From positions 30,784,001 to 30,848,000 of the forward strand of contig OX940860.1 in assembly GCA_954871525.1 (NCBI GenBank): 64,000 nt of DNA, given 5' to 3'. This document shows, piece after piece, positions 37,981 to 49,659 of this stretch. Every line of letters begins with the position of its first letter. Positions within the stretch are counted from its first letter, which is position 1. Position numbers and translations under genes: made by a program. This DNA comes from Parietaria judaica (Eukaryota; Streptophyta; Magnoliopsida; Rosales; Urticaceae). Below the pieces are notes generated by a model. The model worked only from the letters and a program-made list of their open reading frames with translations, was not told where the DNA came from and did not search any database.

Positions 37981-38172
37981 CAGAGCTGGCTCTGAGTTTT
38001 GTCGCTTTTTATCGGATTCGGGGCATTAGTCTAAGTAAATTTTCGATGTTTTTAAAAAAATTAATTTTTCATATTTAATTAAATATTAAACAATATATAT
38101 ATAGATATATTGGGCTCCTTAAATTTGAGGGGCTCGAGGCATCGGCTTTGTTTGCCTATAATCAGGGCCTGC
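37981..38172. repeat. Short interspersed repeat, copy 2
   Basis: Inverted relative of the repeat at 22361-22550. It starts CAGAGCTGGCTCTGAG and ends near TAATCAGGGCCTGCTG. About the same length as copy 1 (192 vs 190 bp). Confidence 0.6.
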
Positions 38173-38838
38173 TGTACACGGTGAGCCGAGGACAACGACA
38201 TTTTGTTGTTTTAAAAAGTACACTCGAACACTACCTTTGTAACGTCATTCGAATATATCCCGCCACAGCGGATGTCTTATGTTGTCGTCTAAAATAAATC
38301 ACGAGACGGCTGGTTTTATAACGCCGCCCCAAGCTTCACGCCGCGGCACTAAAAACTCTCCCCGCGACTTTATTTTGGACGACGTTTCAGCAGAACCGCG
38401 TTCTAAGAAGCGAAAAATCCTACTTTAGTACGTACGACTATATATAGTGGACTTCTCTTATTATATATGGAAATAATAATCGTTACAAAGATTCTCCGTA
38501 TTTTAATGTAGGGTTTATCTGAAAACCCCAGAATCGTCAAATCTTCCAAGTTTCAGTTTTTCGTCAGAGTTTTCAGGTAATAACTGAACCCTTCTCCATG
38601 ATTTACAATGATTAAATTTGTGCGCATATATATATATATATATATATAGTAACGATCGAAGTTTATTTTTTCCCCTGGTGATTTATGATATTCACGTCAA
38701 CACTCTAACGATATTTGCTTTCTTGACTGTTCTTGAACTTTTTTGTTTCTTGATTTATTCGAGAGGGAGATCATGATGTGCCGTTAACAAAATTCCTTCT
38801 ATCCCGGAGCTGAATTTCGGGAACTTCAGCTGCTCGCC
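38173..38838. other. Upstream region of the first response-regulator-like gene
   Basis: Probable promoter and 5' UTR. It includes a GC-richer patch at 38260-38420 with no coding match that I recognise, and a (TA)n run near 38625-38648. Confidence 0.45.
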
Positions 38839-41800
38839 ATGGATGCTCATCTATGGAGTCAGTGGACTTCCCCGAACAACATCCCAGATTCTCTGCGACT
38901 TCGAGTTCTTGTTGTGGAGAGTGATACTTCTTCGCACTACTCGATCTCAAATTTGATCAAATCTTGCGGCTATACTTGTATGTTTTCTTCTTCGATAATA
39001 TATATATGTACATACATATACAGTGTTTTAAGTATCGCTTTAAGAGCTTACCGATAGGTCAATTTTAGTTGTTTTATCGATTTTCGAAGGGTAACGATAA
39101 TTTTATCGATAAGAATCCAATAATCGATGAGTTTACCTATCTTGATTTATGGGTTAGCCGTAATTGAAGGTATATAAAAAATTTGGGATTTTATATTTAT
39201 AATTTTTTAGTATAAGCTATGAAATATATTTATATATGTATTTATATTAATATTAATGTAATTTTAAGGATTATAAGTGTAATTTCATAAAAAAATCTAT
39301 ATGTAGTGTATATATATGTTATATAAAATAACAAAATCGGTTATTCAGTTTTCGACCGATGAACTATGGTGAGCAGTTTTCCAGCGAATACCGCGGTTTT
39401 TTAAATATAAATTTTTCTAATATTGATGATTGAGCTGGATTTTTATACGAATCTTTTGCAGGTAGTTTGTGTCTTTGTGCAAGGGACGCTTTACAAATCC
39501 TACGAGAGAAGGATCGGAAGAAACCCGACATCATTTTGATAGCCATTGACCTGTCCGACATGTCCGGGCTCGAATTGCTTGAGATTGTCACGAAGGAGAT
39601 GGTCAATTTTCCAGTCATCAGTAAGTACATCGTAGGAAGTTTTAATTTTCTCTCTAGACGCTAATAATTGTACCGTGTAAAGTACTAATGATCATTCGTT
39701 GCGGTTTTCAGTGATGGCTTCGGAAGATTGCCAAATTAATCTTATCAAGGCGTTTCAATTGGGCGCTTGTGACTACATCGTTAAGCCCGTCAATGAGGAG
39801 TTCGTGCGGAAAATGTCACAGCATGTCATTCACAGGCCATTAGCGCTGCCGTTGAGTAATAATGTAGGATGTGGCGGCTCAATTGGTCGAGAGGATGCTT
39901 CGACATCTACAAGACGAGTCTTTCTTCAAGACGCGGTCCACACATCAGACGAAGGCAAGGGAAAGAGGATTGCTCTAGAAGATGGCAACGGTAAATCTCC
40001 TACCGATTTACATTACAAAAAGTTTGTTTTTAGTGGCGGTGGCGCAGGAAATCCAACGAAAAAAGGTCGGCTTACTTGGACCAAAGACCTCAAAAAAGAG
40101 TTTGAGACGGTTGTGAATGAGATTGGACTCAGGAGTAAGACTTTCTTTTCTTTCTTTCTTATATTGCATTGATTTTCAAATGCATAACGAGTTCCGTAAC
40201 TAATAACAATATACTCGCGTCTTTTACGACTTCGCTTCTTTTTCGCAGATGCTACTGCTAATAAAGTATTAGACGAAATGCATGGACGCGGGCATAAAGA
40301 TCTAACCCGATGTCATATCGCAAGCCATCTTCAGGTAACTTATTCACTGTTACCAATATATATATATATATATATATTTAGTTTGGAGCAAAATATTTTT
40401 TATTTTTATTGCATGATTACTGGATTATAAATTGGTTCATACTCATTGATAATAACTCGTCAAAAACCGACTCATAGTAATAGCGAAGTAAGTGAAACTA
40501 GGCAATTATAATAGAGCATGTATATAGTTTATATTTTATACATTATAAATTGATGTTTTATTAATGATTTTGTATATAATTTCTGTGGTGTAGATTTATA
40601 GAGCAGTTCAAGGGAAGGCTTCAAAATGTAGAAGTAGAGTCAATGAAGCTCAAGGTTCTCAACTGGTCCGAAACGAAGACGACGACTGTTCTAGCATTGC
40701 TGCATCAATCGAGGGCCGTGAGCTTTCATGTTTGACTAAAGTCGACGAAGCTCGAGATTCCCAATCGGTCGGAGGCATAGATGACGGTTCTTCTGACATT
40801 AACAATTATCATGGTTTGATCACGAAGACGGAGGTAAGTGTTTATATCTTTTTTCTCTTCATGTATTATTATTGCGTGAGTAATGAATATGGTGTGTTTT
40901 CATGGTTGAAATTTGGTCTTAATATTGCCATAATTAAGTTGAAATAAAAACACGGTGATTATTTATCTGTTGTTTCCATGAATTTACTAAAATGACTAGT
41001 TTGGACTTACGCTGTTGCAGCAATACGAGCATTCATTATGATTATATAAGTTGCCTTATACATCTAATATATATTTTTAAAAATTCTATAAACTATAACT
41101 ATTATTATTTTTTCGATATACAAAATTAATTATCATGTTAATAAGGGCAGATGCAGTACTTAATGGAGCAGTACTTAACGGATGGTGGATCAAACCACCC
41201 CTAAAAAAAATACTCTGATTTTAATATCTTTTAGTGTAAATTTATATAAAAAATTAGTTTAACGCCACCTAATTTTTACTGAAATTAAATATAACCCCTC
41301 AAGTTAAATTTTTGGCAAAAAAAATTAAATGTAACCCCCTTACGTAATTCTTGGTTCCCCCAGACCGGTATCGGAAGATATTGGTCTCTCTCTCTCTTTT
41401 TTTTTATTTTTTTTATTTTTAGAATCAGTGCTTTTGGATTCGGTTTTCTATGAATATATATTGTAATTAATTTTTTGTTACATTTTTAAATAAAGGGTTA
41501 GTCATACTACTGAGATCGTTATTCAACATTTTATAAGTTAAGAAATTGTATAGTAATTGGTAGAACATGAATTGTATTTATAAAATTTATTTATTAGTTA
41601 ATGAATTAATTAAGAAAATGAGTTATGCATCATAATTTCTCTCGTATAGATTTACGAAGAATCACGAGATGAAACGGCTTCAACATCGACAAGACAAGTG
41701 ATTGTTCTAGACACCGTCAAGGAATCCTTGTTTACATTCGATGAGGCTCAAGATAAAGACGGAGAATCGTGTGACATCAGTAACAATCCATTCCTCACCA

Positions 41801-41896
41801 AGCTTCATAAAGATTTAATAGGAGTCATGGACCAGATGAGCGATGAAGAGAAGAGGAGTCTCCAACAAGAACCTTTGATATTTGAGGTTAGTGTCT

Positions 41897-41938
<42 letters not shown>

Positions 41939-42417
41939 ATATTTTATGATTCTAAATGTGTATATATATGTTCACGTACGTTGACATTTTTAGTAATTCT
42001 CAATGTATATAGAATTTTTGCAAACACGTTTCCCATTCTGTATTTTGTAGATTATATGACAAATATGGGATTCAGAGTTTCTTAACATGCCTCGTATAGT
42101 CGTATTTTACGAGATCATATATCGTTTCGCAGGCATCTCCTAAGTGCGTAGGATATGAAGCAAGTTTGTTGATTGGGAAGAAATCTCAAGACTATCCCAA
42201 GGTAAAGATTACGAAAAATACACAAGAGTCAGCTTCTACAACAAATGCCATCGTCTCCGAATCAGAAATACGACGCAATCTCTGGTATCCCGAGGATGAA
42301 GATAACGGTAATTTGCCAAATACTATAAGCTTTCATTTTATATATATTACGCATTAATGATCTCATGTTTCTTTGAATTTTGCAGTAATATTTGGGTTTA
42401 TACGCAATACTCGATGA
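38839..42417 (+). CDS. Response-regulator-like GARP protein with degenerate receiver, locus 1
   Basis: Type-B response regulator architecture: N-terminal receiver, then a GARP (Myb-like) DNA-binding domain, then an acidic tail. Eight exons (38839-38977, 39462-39620, 39712-40134, 40249-40334, 40594-40833, 41650-41886, 42133-42307, 42386-42417) total 1,491 nt, 496 aa. The receiver (about residues 20-130) keeps the strand RVLVVES and the Lys in YIVKPVNEE. However, the acidic pair is Glu-Ser, and the phospho-acceptor position after PDIILI is Ala74, unless two residues were lost in the loop. GARP is at about residues 215-272 (RLTWTKDLKKEFETVV...DLTRCHIASHLQ). It ends soon after a short VIFGFIRNTR exon. 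Nearest known relatives are the divergent type-B clades (ARR13/19-21/23-like). Expected nuclear; likely not phosphorelay-controlled. Confidence 0.83.
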
Positions 42418-42618
42418 GCTCCGAAACCCTTAATGACGTTGGTTTTTTTTTTTTTTTTTTTGAAACATAATTCAATTTATTAGTCGTTAAATTGTTGAAC
42501 TACTTGGTATTTGTAACTTTTGTGTGTTACTGAATTGGTAAGAATTGTTTATAATATTATTATTATTTAAACCTGCAATTAAGAGAATTTGATGTTGGAC
42601 GGGGCCATGCCCATGGTC

Positions 42619-43277
42619 ACTGGCGGAGCCATTGCAGCACCAGTGCTCGCACGTGCTCCAGCTGACTAAAGAAAAACTACCCAATATCATATATTTATAT
42701 TGTTACTTCACTTGAGAATTGTCATTCAAAACTTCATGACACTATCTTATATTATATTAACATCTACTTGTCCACTTGTTCAAATGCCGAAATACAACCA
42801 CACATCATTTTCATATATTACCACACAACATATCAATTGCTTCAAGCTCTCCATAAACTATTTTTATTTGCAAAACAATCCAACTATTGTGTAACTTATT
42901 ATTCATTCTTTTGAAAAGATGAAATATCCAATACATATAAAAAATAACAAAGTAAATATTATGAACTACGATGAACATTGGTCCATCGTTGAACTACGAT
43001 GTGCGGCGGCATGTCGTATGTCAAATTTGTTGCGAAATTTTGAATGACCGAAGAGAGAAGGTTATTTGGAATAGACACGCGTTGCGGCGTGTAGGTTTGC
43101 GCCACGACACGTTTCAAATTAAAATGATGGTGCAAATTTTTTCGTTGTTTGAACTTGAATTTTCTTACGCTCAAACGACAGTACAGATATTCCATCGTTT
43201 AAACGTTATTTTTTTTGTAATCCTAATTTGTAGTAGTGATTGTGCTCCGCCTCATTCAAACGTCTAGCTCCGCCACT
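42619..43277. mobile_element. TIR element with 10-bp target duplication (659 bp)
   Basis: Inverted ends ACTGGCGGAGCCA (left) and, in reverse complement, AGTGGCGGAGCTA (right). Flanks are the perfect direct repeat GCCCATGGTC (42609-42618 and 43278-43287). The exact cut is ambiguous by 1-2 bp, so the duplication is 8-10 bp. The size suggests Mutator-like or hAT origin. No coding capacity seen. Confidence 0.75.
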
Positions 43278-43340
43278 GCCCATGGTCCCCATGACTACCT
43301 CCTGATTCCATCATTGAATGCCATCCTATTAATATGGAGA

Positions 43341-43500
43341 ACCGGAAGATATAGGTCCTCTTTTTCGAATTTGAATTTTCGGATTCGGTTTTCTATGAAT
43401 ATATATTACAATAATCTCTTACACATTATTAAATTTAGACCTAGCTAGTTATATTATTACGAGATCGTTATTCAACATTTTCTAAAACAAGGAATTGTGG
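43341..43500 (+). repeat. Duplicated fragment of locus-1 intron 5
   Basis: Matches 41363-41550 in the same order: (A/T)CGGAAGATAT(T/A)GGTC near the start, TTCGGTTTTCTATGAATATA, then GAGATCGTTATTCAACATTT. It lies between the two response-regulator-like genes, consistent with tandem duplication followed by loss. Confidence 0.7.
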
Positions 43501-43961
43501 AAATGGAAATGCCTAATTGGAAAACACATAAATCATTAACTTTGTTTTCCAAAGTTTCATCCACAATTTTAGATGTGCTATCAAAGAAAGCATAGACACA
43601 TATCACTTTTAAATATTTCAAACATTTTGCTTTTCTAGTGCTGTAACACGCAGAAAAAATTTTAGATAGAAAAAAAAAATGGACATATAGAAGCTTTGAT
43701 AGTAAAAAGGGGAAATCACAACTAAAGTTCGCAAAGTTAGGTCAACTCGGGCAAAAGGAAAAAGAAAATCACAACAAACATTAAAATATTAATTATTGCC
43801 GCAAAAAGACCAAGCTTTGGATCAACATTTACAAAGCACAGAAAAAGAACAAAATTCAAATGAAATTATGAACAAAGCTTAAGCTATAGAATATGAATTA
43901 AATAATTTAAAAAAACAAAAAAAAAAGTTCCCAATTTAAAGGAAAATGAAAACACACACAC

Positions 43962-44165
43962 CTATGAAGTCCCAGAGGCCACCGACGATCGCACGGCCGG
44001 GTCGAACGCACGACGATAGATTTGACGGCGACATTGTCGTCGCGGAGAGGGAGGTCGGAGTTCCAGCTGAGGAGCGGAGTTGACGGAGCGATTCTGTGGC
44101 GGGAGCTGGGAGATCTGCAGCGGTGGAAGGAGGCCCACCGGCAGGGCCAGCCGGAGCTTGCTCAT
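43962..44165 (-). other. GC-rich exon-like block, unassigned
   Basis: A sharply GC-rich island in AT-rich DNA. On the minus strand an ATG at 44165 opens a 67-codon frame (MSKLRLALPVGLLPPLQ...) that runs into a CATAG|GTGTGTG donor-like junction. A second minus frame is also open through it. No continuation exon is found downstream, and I do not recognise the protein. It could be the orphaned first exon of a lost gene or captured gene sequence. Confidence 0.3.
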
Positions 44166-44169
44166 GCAG

Positions 44170-45042
44170 TGAGGCGAAGCGTGTGCGTGGAAGAAGCCAA
44201 TAAAATAGAGAGAGATGGGACCATTGATAAAAATATATATACATATATATATAAATCAAAAATTATTTATAAAAATAAAAAATTGTGTGTGGCACGTAAC
44301 TACATGACGTTGCAAGCTAGATGGATGGCGTGACATCCCATAGGACGAGACTAACGGTCAATTTTGAATTGAAAATTTACAGAGGAGACCAAATCACATC
44401 ATAAAATGAGTTTTAGTACATTAGCCACACGAAAAAAAAAAAAACTTGAGTATATAATTAAAAAATCTTAAACTTTAGATACTTTAACCGCAATTTAAAG
44501 AACCCTTAAGCAGTACAATGTTTTCTACGAGAGTCACGGTGCATATGGAAAACAACGCAATACTTAATAATTTGCGCTCTGCGTGCATGCTTTAATGACA
44601 AGTTTAGTTTGACCTAATATCAGCTGCACACGTGTATAAATGTAAGAAAATATCTGTAACTGTTTCCTAATTATCCGACTATCTTATCTATAGTTTACTA
44701 TGTATATATATACATTATTAATAAAGTAGAATCAAAAGAACTAGAGATATAATTAAGCCGTCTTCATCCGCAGTATCATGATCAAGAATCAGTAATATTT
44801 CATTGCATTCTCTTCTTTTACATGCGAATCGTAAGATTCTCATTGTTACGTATTATAGCAACTAGTCTTGATAGTAAGTCCAATAATCGTAAACAGTAAT
44901 GTAGGGTTTTTCTTGTTTTGATCTATATTGTTGTTGTTATATGTAGTCTTATAGAATATAGATCATTAGGGCATTAATATTTATGACTAGGGTTTCTTCA
45001 CAAACTGAATACAACAAATTTCAGATCGGAAGTTTGATCATC
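44170..45042. other. Upstream region of the second response-regulator-like gene
   Basis: AT-rich, presumed promoter and leader. An in-frame upstream ATG at 44983 exists, but the homologous start of locus 1 argues for 45043. Confidence 0.45.
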
Positions 45043-48000
45043 ATGGATGCTCATCAACAGATTCAGTGCGCTTCCATCCCGCAACTTCGAGTTCTGGTTG
45101 TGGAGAGTGATATTTCTTCGCACTGCTCGCTATCTAACTTGATCAACTCCTGCGGTTATACTTGTAAGAGTTTCTTTATCGTTATATACTTTATATATAT
45201 ATATATATATATATCCATTGCTAGACTGTTTGATTATTATTAAGATGGCCGGTTTTTATATGAATCTTGTGTATAGGTGGTGTGTGTCTTTGTGGAACGG
45301 ACGCTTTACACATCCTCCGAGAGAAGGACCGGAAGAAACCCGACATCGTTTTGATAGCCTTTGACCTGTCTCATGACATGTCCGGGCTCGAATTGCTTGA
45401 GATCGTGAAGAAGAACATGGTTGATTTGCCGGTCATCAGTGAGTATTTAAGAAACAAATTAAATAAAGAAAGTTATACATATATTTTTGAATTGATAAAA
45501 AGATACTGATTGCGAGTAAATATCTTGTGTTTTCAGTGATGGCCGCTTCCGACGGTAACCCAACCCATCTTCATGAAGCGACTAGGTTGGGCTGTCAGGG
45601 ATACATCTTGAAGCCGGTTAATGAGGAGCCCTTGCGAGAAATGCTGCGACGCGTCGACGTTTGCATGAAGTTTCCACAGAGTAACGTTGGAAGTACGAAC
45701 GGTTCTGGTGACTCAGAGAACATGAGTAAAAAGAGAGTACTAGAAGAAGGCAGTAAATCTTTCACCGGCTATCAGAAACAAGTCGTTTTTAGTTCTAGTT
45801 GCATGAGAAATCCGAAGAAAAAGAACCGGCTTGTTTGGACTGAAGACCTTAATAAGGTGTTTGTCGCAGTTCTTAATGACATTGGACTCAGAAGTGAGAT
45901 TTCTTTTCTGCAATTTTTTAAATTTCAAATAATAAGTGAATTTTTTAATTAATAACATTAACCTCATTTTTTCCTTTTTGCAGATGCTACCCCTAATAAA
46001 ATTTTAGCGGCTATGCACGATCTTAAGTATGAAGATCTTACCCGAGAACATATCGCAAGTCGTCTACAGGTAATAACATAACATGTTCTTTTTAAAGAAC
46101 ATTAACCACTAGTTTTGCATGAATTATTGGTCTTATTGAAAGAAGAAGAAAAAAAAGAGAATTATTTAAATCTGTTATTTTTATTTTTTATTTTTTTTGA
46201 AGTTAAAGATTAAATAATTATTGAACTAATTGTTATTAAGGTTGAGAACTAGAAAATGACTCATAATTTGTCTTGTGTAGAAATACAAAATTTCTCTAGA
46301 ACGTGCTTCAGACAAGGGAAAGAAGAGAGCGCTAGAAGATCATGTTGGCGATATGTCCACCGACTCTCACCATGAAAATTCCTTTGCTAGTGTCCGTGAC
46401 GCGGGAAATCCAATGAAGAAAGCTCGGCTTGTCTGGACTGATGACCTTAAAAAGAGCTTTGATGACTACGTGAATAACATTGGACTCGAAAGTTACTTTT
46501 TTCTCGCAATATTACATTTATTTCTAATGGAAATTGAATTTCCTAACTTATAACATTGTCTCGGGTTTTTATTTTTTATTACATTTTTCGCAGATGCTAC
46601 TCCTAATAAAATCTTAAAAGCAATGGAAGCACTTAAGTACGAAGGTCTGACCCGAGACCAAATCGCCAGCCATCTTCAGGTAATAAAATTCTCTTGTTCA
46701 TTTTTCACGTTTTCAACTTTCAAACTTTGATTTTATTAGTGTTATCAAGGTTGGAAACTAGAAAATGATTCGTTATTGCTCTTATTTAGAAATACAGAAA
46801 ATATGTAAAAGGCGCTTCAAAATCTACAGAAAGTGTTCCATGCGAGGAAGAGACGAGAGCGCTAGAATATGTTAATAACATTTCTGCCAATCCTCATCAC
46901 GAAAACATCGTTTTTAGTGATGGCGACGAGGGTTCGACTCGAGAACATATCATGATCAATTTTAAGGTAATATAATTTTCTTGTTAATTACCATATTTAG
47001 TTCCTTATGAACATACATAATTTGCCTATTGACAAATTTTATAGTTATAATGGCTTTAGAATCCTCATATAATCATAAAAATAAAAAAAAAAAAAAAACA
47101 AAAAACTACATCTTCCAAATTTCAACTTAGAGACTTATTTTTGTTTATTTGTTTTCGTCCACATAAAAGAAGAAAAAAATCATGATCACCGAGTGGTTTG
47201 CACTCATATGTTAATCGATAAGTGCCTAATAATTGTGTGAAACTATTATATATTAATACAAATTAATACAGTTGAAACCAGAAAATTATATAAATTAATG
47301 CACTGGAGACCAGACAATTATATAAAAAAATATAAGTTAATACAGTTGAGACAAGAAAATTTTATAATTAGAGTTAGAACCATGCAAAAATATTTCTTAA
47401 TCGAGTTATTAATTTATATATCGAGTATATAATTTGTACTTTTTGCATTAATTGATCTTATTCATCGTGTATGAAGGATGTTTCAACTCTTCAAGACAAA
47501 GTCATTGCTATTTCATTGCAGCTTGATGATTTGGATTTGGAAACTGTACTCAACAAAGATCACCAAGACTCATCTTCTGCCTTTGATGCAATCGATATTG
47601 AGGAGCTATGCTCGTCTACAATCACTGAAGAGCAAGTAAGCTTAATTAGCTCATCTAATCCATATATTTACGACATCATCATCCACGAGTTCCGCTACTA
47701 ACTATAACAATCAAACTATCCTTCCGCAGGCGCGTCGTAATTTTCTGGATAACGATCAGCCATGTTACGCATACACGAAGAAAGCTCAAGTGTCAGAGGC
47801 GACGCCAGTCAATTATCTCCAGGTAATTAGCTTTATTTAATTACTTGATTTAGAGTGACGATACTCGTTTGTTTAATTGATAATTTACCAAGTAAATTCG
47901 TTAAAAACCCGGTCGTAATTGTTCTCTAATTAATAGTAGTATAGATTTTGTACATTGATTAAGAGGATAAGCTTATAATTGAGTTGTCTCATTAATCTTT

Positions 48001-48409
48001 GTATTTAAATAATAAGTTGAGCAAGTGATTATTTATTATTTGTATAAATATTAAGCATGGAAAATGGGAAATGATGATCTGAGTATCATAATTTATCTTG
48101 CAGATGGCTGCATCTTCAACTACAAGTCAAGCGACTGTCCCAGACACAGTCAACAACTCCGAAGTAGACGATAATATATGCTCGGAAACAGTCGACGAAG
48201 CTCACGATTCCCGTTTACTTGGAAACGAAGATGTCGCCTCCTCCGACATTGATATTTCATTTGAGCGCGAGGGTTCAGGGTTTAGTATACTCAAGGAAGC
48301 TCAAGGTTCTCAACCGGTCCGAAACAAAGACGACGACAACGACTGTTCTGGCATTGCTGGGTCAATCGACGGCAGTGAGGCTTCATGTTTGAGTAGAGAT
48401 TATCTATGA
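45043..48409 (+). CDS. Response-regulator-like protein with two GARP domains and a third relic, locus 2
   Basis: Ten exons (45043-45163, 45277-45438, 45537-45893, 45984-46069, 46281-46491, 46594-46679, 46790-46966, 47477-47635, 47730-47822, 48104-48409) total 1,758 nt, 585 aa. The receiver resembles locus 1 (RVLVVESDISSHCS; LREKDRKKPDIVLIA) and also has Ala (residue 68) at the phospho-Asp position, with Lys kept in YILKPVNEE. GARP 1 is at about 188-245 (RLVWTEDLNKVF...LTREHIASRLQ) and GARP 2 at about 287-343 (RLVWTDDLKKSF...LTRDQIASHLQKYR). Exon 7 holds a collapsed third unit (RALEYVNNISANPHHENIVFS joined to STREHIMINFK) lacking the Myb helices. The acidic C-terminus shares an EAQGSQ-VRN-DDD module with locus 1. 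Start chosen by homology to locus 1 (MDAH...). Probably nuclear; function unknown. Confidence 0.82.
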
Positions 48410-49659
48410 ACTCGGCAGGTATATATATACATATATATTCTCTAACGATCTTTTTTTTTTTCCTTCAATTCTGTGCAGAAATTTGTAGATACCTGATAAA
48501 TATTTAAGGCCCTGCTACGATTTTTTCCTTGACGACGACCTTCGGTCTTGAACAATTTTGTATCACAATTTTTATGTTGTTGAACTTTTTGTACTAATTG
48601 ATGATATATATTGTAATGTTATTATACACTTCTTTTATGTAGAAATAGGATACATCATATTCATTGACTTTCTTATATGTGATTTAGTTATTACAAACTA
48701 AATATCATAATTTGCTGTAATTCATTGACTGTCTTACAAAACATCGAGGCAAGTATGTTTGATCCAATTTATGACAAGAACCAAGAAATAATAAAGCTAT
48801 AAGCTATAGCGTATATTAATTCATATATAGTAAATAACTTATAAATCATCACAGAGAATGTAACTTGATGACTATTTCAATAATATTACAATTTACAGCT
48901 AATAAATTATAAATAAAAATTTGTGTCGTTTCTAGCAAATTTGACTTATCTAGAAACGACACAATTTTTTGCATACTTATGATTTATACGCTAATCCATT
49001 ATTGTTGGTATAGGATTTTGTCCCTTTTTTTAAAATTACGAGTCGTATTGCTCCAGGAATAATGTTAAGAACGATGGTAGATAAAATTATGAGTCGTATT
49101 CCACCGAATTTATAAAGAAGTAATGAAGTGGGAACTCAACTTGAAGGAGATCTTATTGCAATATTCTTACATTTCAGAAATCGCATTTTACATAAATATT
49201 GTCTTTATTTCAATTCTCTTGTCCCTCGATTGTGTTATGAATGATTAATTAAAATTAAAGAGGAAGTAGCCAACCACGAACTCGACAAGAACCTCTAACT
49301 TTTAGCATGGAAGCTGCGCATGCGAGTTGTGAGTGTTGGAAAAGAGTTGAATTAAAGAAAAATTAACAAATGTTATTAATTTCCAGTGTCTGATGGACCT
49401 ACATTGAATACATATGTTGCCACCTTATAGATTTTTGTACGATTTATTAATAATTAATTATTAAAGATTTAATAATTAATTTCCAAAATTTGACGACGAA
49501 AACTTGAAACGACATTAATTTCTTTTGTACATTGGCTTATAATAAGTGGGATTGGGTTATTTTCCCGGCTCTTTATATTTCCAAAGCTTAAATATAACAA
49601 AAATGATTACATAAACAAATCATTTTAAATCGATAATACAAAATTTAAGAGCAATAATC
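48410..49659. other. Convergent intergenic region
   Basis: 3' flanks of locus 2 (+) and RID3 (-). AT-rich, no gene seen. A short inverted pair around TGTCGTTTCTAG/CTAGAAACGACA at about 48924-48962 could form a hairpin. Confidence 0.5.
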
